From a virus: a DNA stretch of 58,032 bases. The position numbers and the translations under genes were made by a program. The stretch's first letter is position 1, and the number at the start of each line of letters is the position of its first letter. Where the stretch lies: IMG/VR virus record IMGVR_UViG_3300045253_000042, positions 1 to 58,032 of that record. One strand, 5' to 3'. This document shows positions 53,715 to 58,032 of the stretch, piece by piece. Below the pieces are notes generated by a model, which worked only from the letters and a program-made list of their open reading frames with translations, did no database searches and was not told the DNA's origin.

Positions 53715-54112
53715 GGGACCACGAGCTCGGTCTGGCCGGCGGCGGCGCGGGTGGCCCGCAGTGTGGTCGCGCGTGTCTCTGCGTGGTGGTCGGCGTCATA
53801 CGCCAGGTGGCAGCCCTGGCACATGGCCTTCAGGTTCTCGTCGCGGCAGTCCTCCGGGGTGTGGTTCAGATGCGCGACGGTGAGCACGACCACGGACCCG
53901 GTGAACATCGAGTTGTGGTGGTTCAGGTTCGGGCAGCGCTTGTCTGGCACGAGTGGGTCGCGCCCGACCAGCCAGCCGTAGCGGCGATGCGACTCGGAGC
54001 CGCACTCGCCCATGCACTCGCACCGGTCACCCGCACGATCGCGGATGCGCCGGCTGATCTGGCGCCAGTCCTTCGGGTAGCGGGCGCGGTTCTCCGGACG
54101 GATCGGGCTCAC
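53711..54112 (-). CDS. HNH endonuclease-like protein, 133 aa
   Basis: GTG 54112 overlaps the AAA ATPase stop (GTGA). The N-terminus is basic (RPENRARYPKDWRQISRRIR). Cysteines in RCECMGECG and CPNLNHHN surround the HNH core LTVAHLNHTPEDCRDENLKA followed by MCQGCHLAYDADHH. This order (H, N, C-x2-CH) is typical of phage HNH nucleases of the NinG/recombination or packaging type. Confidence 0.78.
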   Translation of the reverse strand: MSPIRPENRARYPKDWRQISRRIRDRAGDRCECMGECGSESHRRYGWLVGRDPLVPDKRCPNLNHHNSMFTGSVVVLTVAHLNHTPEDCRDENLKAMCQGCHLAYDADHHAETRATTLRATRAAAGQTELVVP

Positions 54113-55272
54113 ATCGCACCCCGCAGCCACGCCACCAGCTCGGCCGGTGTGCCGCCGACCCAGCGGGCCGTCATGTCCGCGCCGCTCAGCCGCGGCGCGA
54201 AGTACCCGATGAGGGCCTTCACCTGGTCGGCGTCGAGGAGCCCCAGGTCCAGGCGCATGTCGACGCGGCCCGGCCGCACGAGCGCCGGGTCGAGGGTGTC
54301 GGGCCGGTTCGTGGTCATGACGGTGACCAGGCCGTGCGGGGTGATGAACCCGTCCAGGGCGTTCAGCAGGCCGGCAGTGGTGACGTACCGGTCGGTGTCG
54401 ATGTCGCGGTCGGTGGCGGCCTTGACGCAGTCGATGTCCTCGATCACCAGGCAGGAACGCGGCGGCACGCCCGACAGGGCGTTCGCCAGGGCCGAGTTGC
54501 CCTGCACGTCCGACAGGGTCAGGTAGTACACGTCCAGGCCGAGTTCGCCGCACACGGCCGCGATGGTCGAGGTCTTGCCGGTGCCGGGCGGGCCGGCGAG
54601 GAGGTATCCCCGGTGGTATGGCAGGCCCCAGGTGGCGTAGTCGACCTCGGAGTCCAGGAAGGTGCGGGCGTCGCCGATGAGCCGGTTCAGCATCCCGTCG
54701 GCGAGCGCCACCGACGGCAGGGGGCGGGGGGCGAGCGGCCCGGTCGGGCGCCAGTTGTCGCCCCAGCGGGTGTTCACGTACAGGCACGGCGGCCGGTGGG
54801 CCTCGGTCTCGACAAGGTGCGCGAGGTGCGCAAGGACCGCGTCGCGGGCGGCGACGGTGCGCATGGTCAGGGTCAGCCAGCGGTCGGTGACCAGCTTTGA
54901 TCCACCCAGGTCCCCCAGGTCCAGGGCAGCCTCCGTGCCGGCGCGGGCGACGACCATGTGACCGTGGTGGCGGAAGCGCAGCGGCCTCGCACCGTCGTGC
55001 TGCAACGCGGGGACGCGGCGGGGCGCACGATGGGACGGCTCCACGTCGCGGGGGCGGGTCGTACGGAACGACAGCGACCGCTGCTGCGCGGGCGCCGCCG
55101 AGGACAGCACCCATGCCTGCACCAGCGGGTAGATGGCCTCCCCGGAGTCGACGCGGATCGTGTACGCGGTGCGTTCCCGCCACGCCCGCCAGCCGGCCAG
55201 GGTCATGTCGGAGACCGCCTTGCCGATGACGGCGTACTCGATCGCGTCGGTGACGCGGGCCTTGGCCTTCAC
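54109..55272 (-). CDS. BCS1-like AAA+ ATPase
   Basis: The 387-residue protein has an N-terminal 180-residue part like BCS1-type proteins (VQAWVLSSAAPAQQRSLSFR, PLRFRHHGHMVVARA). The ATPase holds Walker A 227-234 (GPPGTGKT), Walker B 275-281 (LVIEDID), sensor TTNRPDTLDPALVRPGRVD with arginine finger, and GLLNALDGFITPHGLVTVMT. BCS1 is a mitochondrial protein translocase/unfoldase; bacterial and phage relatives are of unknown role. Between helicase and HNH genes a function in DNA replication or as a remodeller is likely. GTG 55272 overlaps the upstream stop. Confidence 0.85.
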   Translation of the reverse strand: MKAKARVTDAIEYAVIGKAVSDMTLAGWRAWRERTAYTIRVDSGEAIYPLVQAWVLSSAAPAQQRSLSFRTTRPRDVEPSHRAPRRVPALQHDGARPLRFRHHGHMVVARAGTEAALDLGDLGGSKLVTDRWLTLTMRTVAARDAVLAHLAHLVETEAHRPPCLYVNTRWGDNWRPTGPLAPRPLPSVALADGMLNRLIGDARTFLDSEVDYATWGLPYHRGYLLAGPPGTGKTSTIAAVCGELGLDVYYLTLSDVQGNSALANALSGVPPRSCLVIEDIDCVKAATDRDIDTDRYVTTAGLLNALDGFITPHGLVTVMTTNRPDTLDPALVRPGRVDMRLDLGLLDADQVKALIGYFAPRLSGADMTARWVGGTPAELVAWLRGAM

Positions 55273-55724
55273 GACGCCACCACCAGCGTTCGGCCACCCT
55301 CGGAGTCGAGCAGCCACCAGTTCCCGGCGTGGTCGCGGACCGGCTGCTCGAGCGGGTCGGTGCCCATCGGCACCTTCCACCCGCCGGCCAGCGCCCACAG
55401 CGGCTCGTTCTCATACCGGTAGTTGCAGGCGATGCACGCGCAGGTTCCGTCCTGGACGGCCTGCGGCCGATTCCCGCCCATCCCGCCGAGCCGGTGGTTG
55501 AACACGAGTAGCTCGCGGCGCGGCTGCCCACACGACAGGCACGCACCGTCCCGCTCGTACACGGCGTCGCGGGTCTTGCGCGACGGGCCCGTGTACCGGG
55601 TGGCACCCAGGACGGCGGCGGCGGTCCGTTCGATCCGTTGGCGTTGCATCTGCGCCGACGACTGGCGCAGCGGTGTCTTCGCGCGCAGCGGGGTGTGCCG
55701 CTCCAACGGCTCGCCCCGCTTCAC
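55269..55724 (-). CDS. HNH endonuclease-like protein, 151 aa
   Basis: GTG 55724 overlaps the DUF3850 gene stop. The N-terminus MKRGEPLERHTPLRAKTPLR is typical of phage HNH proteins. The core has CLSCGQPRRELLVFNHRLGG, then MGGNRP and CIACNYRYENEPLWALAGGW. It keeps two C-x2-C pairs and the central His; the last helix has NYRYENEP in the place of the HNH asparagine/histidine. It may nick or cut DNA in recombination, or be a homing-type protein. Confidence 0.72.
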   Translation of the reverse strand: MKRGEPLERHTPLRAKTPLRQSSAQMQRQRIERTAAAVLGATRYTGPSRKTRDAVYERDGACLSCGQPRRELLVFNHRLGGMGGNRPQAVQDGTCACIACNYRYENEPLWALAGGWKVPMGTDPLEQPVRDHAGNWWLLDSEGGRTLVVAS

Positions 55725-55957
55725 CGAGCCTCCAAGCCGAGCACGACGTAGCCGGGCTGCAGGCCACCGCCGTCGGGTAGATCCGGGTCGCCGGAGAACA
55801 CGTACATGATGCGCGCGCTGAACATGCGGAAGTCGTCGCCCAGGTTGAGCACGTCGCCGACCTGGAAGTTCCGGTCGTTGCGCCGGACCTCGAACGTCTT
55901 GGTGCCGTCCTGAATGCGGTCCATGTAACGCGGCTCGCATCGCAGCGAGTGGATCAT
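55721..55957 (-). CDS. DUF3850 / ASCH-PUA-like protein, 78 aa
   Basis: The pattern MIHSLRCEPRYMDRIQDGTK followed by TFEVRRNDRNFQVGDVLNLG and YVVLGLEAR matches the DUF3850 family (ASCH/PUA-like beta barrels). These are predicted RNA-binding domains, some acting in translation or RNA modification. It is full length for the family. ATG 55957 overlaps the gene upstream (ATGA). Confidence 0.8.
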   Translation of the reverse strand: MIHSLRCEPRYMDRIQDGTKTFEVRRNDRNFQVGDVLNLGDDFRMFSARIMYVFSGDPDLPDGGGLQPGYVVLGLEAR

Positions 55958-56175
55958 GCCCCCACCCCCGCCAGGTCCGGTTTGCGCTCGAGCAGGTGCC
56001 ACGGGTTGTCATCAGGGCAGCGGTGGTCGACGGCCCGCAGGACGACCAGGCCGGCCTGCGATGCGGGGAGCTCGAGGGTCCAGCCGCATACCTCGCACTG
56101 GACGCCGTACACGGGCCGGGTCGGGTCGGCGTCCTGGACGTACAGCGTGAACACGGCCATCGACTCGCGGCTCAT
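55954..56175 (-). CDS. Small zinc-binding-like protein, 73 aa
   Basis: ATG 56175 makes an ATGA overlap with the 166-residue gene. The sequence SRESMAVFTLYVQDADPTRP is followed by CEVCGWTLELPASQAGLVVL and DHRCPDDNPWHLL. C-x2-C ... H-x-C is consistent with a zinc site in a small treble-clef-like fold. Function unknown. Confidence 0.68.
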   Translation of the reverse strand: MSRESMAVFTLYVQDADPTRPVYGVQCEVCGWTLELPASQAGLVVLRAVDHRCPDDNPWHLLERKPDLAGVGA

Positions 56176-56672
56176 TCGGCGTGCACCTCCCCGCGTAGGT
56201 GGGCGAGTGTCTTGGTCAGGGAGACCAGCCACGAGTGCCGGACCCGGTCAGGCGCGTCAGCTGTCTCCGGGCACAGCGCGCCGTGGACCACGGCAGCGGC
56301 GGCGAGGCCAGCCATGTCGGCCATCTCGTCGTCGGTGGCGATGAACTGCTCGGCGATGTTGATCGGCGTCAGGTACGGGACCGCATCCATGCCCTGCAGC
56401 TGCTCCGCCGTGTAGGGGCCCTCGTCGGGCTGGATGGCCATGACGAGGAGCTCGTGGGTGGTGCCAGCGAACTTGTGGAACGGCTCAGGGAATCCCGGCT
56501 GCCCGTCGCGGAGGCGGACCACGGCCAGGATGTACTGCTGCCACAGCGGGTGATAGCTGGGGGCGGTGATGATCCAGTGGCAGACCGTCTCCGCCTCGGT
56601 CGGCCGCCCGGTCAACTCGATCCGTTCGGCGTGGCCGTAGTGGCCTTCGACGTGGTCGGTGGGGATGTCCAT
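56172..56672 (-). CDS. Hypothetical protein, 166 aa
   Basis: ATG 56672 overlaps the upstream TGA. It contains GRPTEAETVCHWIITAPSYH, PLWQQYILAVVRLRDGQPGF, and a C-terminal helix (EMADMAGLAAAAVVHGALCP, then LTKTLAHLRGE). It has an overall alpha/beta pattern; no known domain. Conserved actinophage early gene by style. Confidence 0.65.
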   Translation of the reverse strand: MDIPTDHVEGHYGHAERIELTGRPTEAETVCHWIITAPSYHPLWQQYILAVVRLRDGQPGFPEPFHKFAGTTHELLVMAIQPDEGPYTAEQLQGMDAVPYLTPINIAEQFIATDDEMADMAGLAAAAVVHGALCPETADAPDRVRHSWLVSLTKTLAHLRGEVHAE

Positions 56673-57100
56673 CAGGCGATCAGCTCCTTGACCTGCTCGC
56701 GGATCGTCGGCAGCGCGACGTCCCCGAGGGTGCGGCCGTCCTTGAGCACCAGGAACGGCATGAACGCCTGCTCGACGGAGACCAGTCCCATCTCGACGGC
56801 CTCCAGGTTCGCCTTCAGCAGCAGCACCAGGCCGCGCCAGCGCTCCTTGACGTCCTGCTCCCACTTCGGCCGGGTCTGCACCCAACGGCCGGTGCGGCCG
56901 TTGTAGACCTTGTCCTCGGTGGGGGCCGGCGGGATCGGCACGCCGATGCGCACCGGGAAGCCGGCCATGAAGAACTCGAGCACCGCCCAGCCGGGCTCCT
57001 GCCCGAACCGGTACGTGTCGATCTCGTACCGGGTCAAGACGCGGCCGATCTCTTGCTGGCTGCTTGACACCGACACCGAAGTGCCCTTCGCGTAGGTCAT
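56672..57100 (-). CDS. Conserved phage hypothetical protein, 142 aa
   Basis: This protein belongs to a family widely seen in actinophage replication regions: YAKGTSVSVSSSQQEIGRVL, TRYEIDTYRFGQEPGWAVLE, KWEQDVKERWRGLVLLLKAN and LEAVEMGLVSVEQAFMPFLV. Helix-rich and soluble. Its location between the putative replisome organiser operon start and helicase genes suggests DNA metabolism. The function is not known to me. Confidence 0.8.
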   Translation of the reverse strand: MTYAKGTSVSVSSSQQEIGRVLTRYEIDTYRFGQEPGWAVLEFFMAGFPVRIGVPIPPAPTEDKVYNGRTGRWVQTRPKWEQDVKERWRGLVLLLKANLEAVEMGLVSVEQAFMPFLVLKDGRTLGDVALPTIREQVKELIA

Positions 57101-57441
57101 GCGGTCAGCTCCTGGGTGGGTCGGCCAGCTGCGACGGCGGCGCGGTGGTTGCGCAGCCAGTCCCGGTAGGCGACCGGATCGTTGGGGTCGATCGGCGGGA
57201 CAGGTTCGGGGCTGCGGGCCAGGCGTTCGGCGCGGATCTCGTCGTAGCCGTCCAGCACATCGGTCACGTCGATGAACCGCCGGCCGTGACGCTTCGCCCC
57301 GTACACCGCGGCGACCGCGTCGTCCAGCGGCACGTCGGCGAGCAGCGGGAACCAGGCGTCAGGGGTGCCGGCGTTGATGGCCTGCGCCGGGCACAGGTGC
57401 TGGATCAGCTCGACCAAGTCCACGCACTCGGTGGGGATCAT
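57097..57441 (-). CDS. Hypothetical replication-region protein, 114 aa
   Basis: ATG 57441 overlaps the replisome organiser stop (ATGA). The protein has ECVDLVELIQHLCPAQAINA, AWFPLLADVPLDDAVAAVYG and FIDVTDVLDGYDEIRAERLA, a helical layout that resembles N-terminal domains of helicase loaders (DnaI/replication-initiation accessory). Co-translation with the organiser supports a link to replication initiation; this is inferred. Confidence 0.68.
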   Translation of the reverse strand: MIPTECVDLVELIQHLCPAQAINAGTPDAWFPLLADVPLDDAVAAVYGAKRHGRRFIDVTDVLDGYDEIRAERLARSPEPVPPIDPNDPVAYRDWLRNHRAAVAAGRPTQELTA

Positions 57442-58032
57442 GCGCGTCCCTCCGCGGCTAGGGCGCGCTGCCGCGCACCGGACAGGTCCGCCTGGCGGCC
57501 GTTGCGGCGGACCGACGGTGCCGCGAGCTCGTGCAGCACCGAGGCGAGGGCCGAGGGATGCATCCGGCGGCGCGCCCACTCAGCCAGCGATCCCCGGACC
57601 TGGTCATACGGGAAGCCCTCGCCGAGCAGCTTCCCGACCTCTTTCGCGACCTGGCCGACGACGCGGTCTGGCGGTCGCTGCGGCTCGTGGTCGATCCACT
57701 CAGCGATCAGGGTCGCGGCGGATTCCGGCGGATCCGCCACTGGCGTGGAGTGAACTGGAGTGTCGTGATCCCTGTCCCCACTTACAGGACCACTCCACTC
57801 CAGGGAATCCAGCGGTAATCCCTCTGGAATCGGTACGGATTCCGGCACCTTTCCGGACGCTTTCCGTTCACGGTCGCGTCGTCTTTCCGTACCGATCTGC
57901 TCCGCTGAGCGGTTCCACTTCAGCCACGACCGAACCTGGTAGCCCCCCTCGGCCTCGACCCAGACACCCTCGCGTACCAGCGCCTGCGACGACTTGCCGA
58001 TGGCGCGCAGCCCGACGCCGAACAGCAGCACC
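57438..58032 (-). CDS. Replisome organiser-like protein, C-terminal part (joins 293-7)
   Basis: This is the C-terminal 197 residues of the gene begun at 293. The winged-helix domain ends with AEGGYQVRSWLKWNRSAEQI, followed by an arginine-rich linker (ERRRDRERKASGKV). Residues about 165-251 hold a helical C-terminal domain (ATLIAEWIDHEPQRPPDRVV, GQVAKEVGKLLGEGFPYDQV, LAEWARRRMHPSALASVLHE), the usual partner-binding part of DnaD/replisome organiser proteins. The stop overlaps the next ATG. Confidence 0.78.
   Translation of the reverse strand, partial: VLLFGVGLRAIGKSSQALVREGVWVEAEGGYQVRSWLKWNRSAEQIGTERRRDRERKASGKVPESVPIPEGLPLDSLEWSGPVSGDRDHDTPVHSTPVADPPESAATLIAEWIDHEPQRPPDRVVGQVAKEVGKLLGEGFPYDQVRGSLAEWARRRMHPSALASVLHELAAPSVRRNGRQADLSGARQRALAAEGRA
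57907..58032. repeat. Right copy of terminal overlap
   Basis: Identical to 7-132 and inside the replisome organiser gene. It shows that the linear sequence was cut from a circular or circularly permuted molecule. Confidence 0.95.

Noticed and set aside
1-58032. Search for tRNA genes, CRISPR arrays and insertion sequences
   Set aside because: No cloverleaf-like segments, regularly spaced direct repeats or transposase genes were seen. The genome is almost wholly filled with coupled phage genes.

Overview
The window is an essentially complete, circularly mapping genome of a temperate, tailed (siphovirus-type) phage of a high-GC actinobacterium. About 126 bases at the right end (57907-58032) repeat bases 7-132. 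When the two copies are overlapped, one interrupted reading frame joins cleanly into a 251-residue replisome-organiser-like gene, so the unit length is about 57.9 kb. Evidence for an actinobacterial host is the very high GC content, frequent GTG starts, an Lsr2-type DNA-binding domain, a phiC31 Gp3-like protein, an Rpf-like lysozyme fold domain and a DUF1906-type endolysin. The genus cannot be fixed from sequence alone; Streptomyces-like hosts are plausible.

Almost every gene lies on the minus strand and is read right to left. Most junctions are ATGA, GTGA or TGATG stop/start overlaps, which makes many start codons unusually certain and reveals very small genes (42-57 residues). Only three genes (8452-9898) lie on the plus strand: a small XRE regulator, a tyrosine integrase and a lipoprotein. 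They form the lysogeny module and face a divergent Cro-like gene across a promoter/operator region.

Layout in the direction of minus-strand transcription. (1) 57441-52183 with 293-1: replication (replisome organiser, BCS1-like AAA ATPase, DnaB helicase, two HNH proteins, a DUF3850/ASCH protein). (2) 52190-43650: many small accessory proteins, most with Cys/His metal-binding patterns; three methyltransferase relatives, two with the catalytic core deleted and one with an altered catalytic motif; and the small terminase. (3) 43589-34462: virion-type fibre or adsorption proteins, including two giant proteins that share a ~19-residue repeat and carry glycan-active or glycan-binding-like domains. 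(4) 34458-20397: large terminase, a 1046-residue portal-Nudix-MuF fusion, XkdF-like protease, scaffold, major capsid protein, head fibre, connectors, tail tube, frameshifted tail chaperones and a gp10-like protein. (5) 20378-9972: tape measure, tail-tip protein, then holin-like proteins, endolysin, HNH protein, papain-like protease and a free-standing glycoside-hydrolase-like protein, ending at a strong hairpin that faces the convergent integrase operon. (6) 8289-293: early genes from the Cro-like gene through small membrane proteins, RecB-type nuclease, Gp3-like protein, Rpf-like lipoprotein, two HTH/Lsr2-type regulators and RusA, leading back into the replisome organiser.

No DNA polymerase, primase, tRNA gene or CRISPR array was recognised, so the phage probably relies on host polymerase. 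The most unusual observations are the Nudix hydrolase fused inside the portal-MuF protein, the set of disabled or truncated methyltransferase genes kept in frame, the shared repeat in the two giant fibre proteins, and the Gp3-family recombination-directionality protein in a phage whose integrase is a small tyrosine recombinase.
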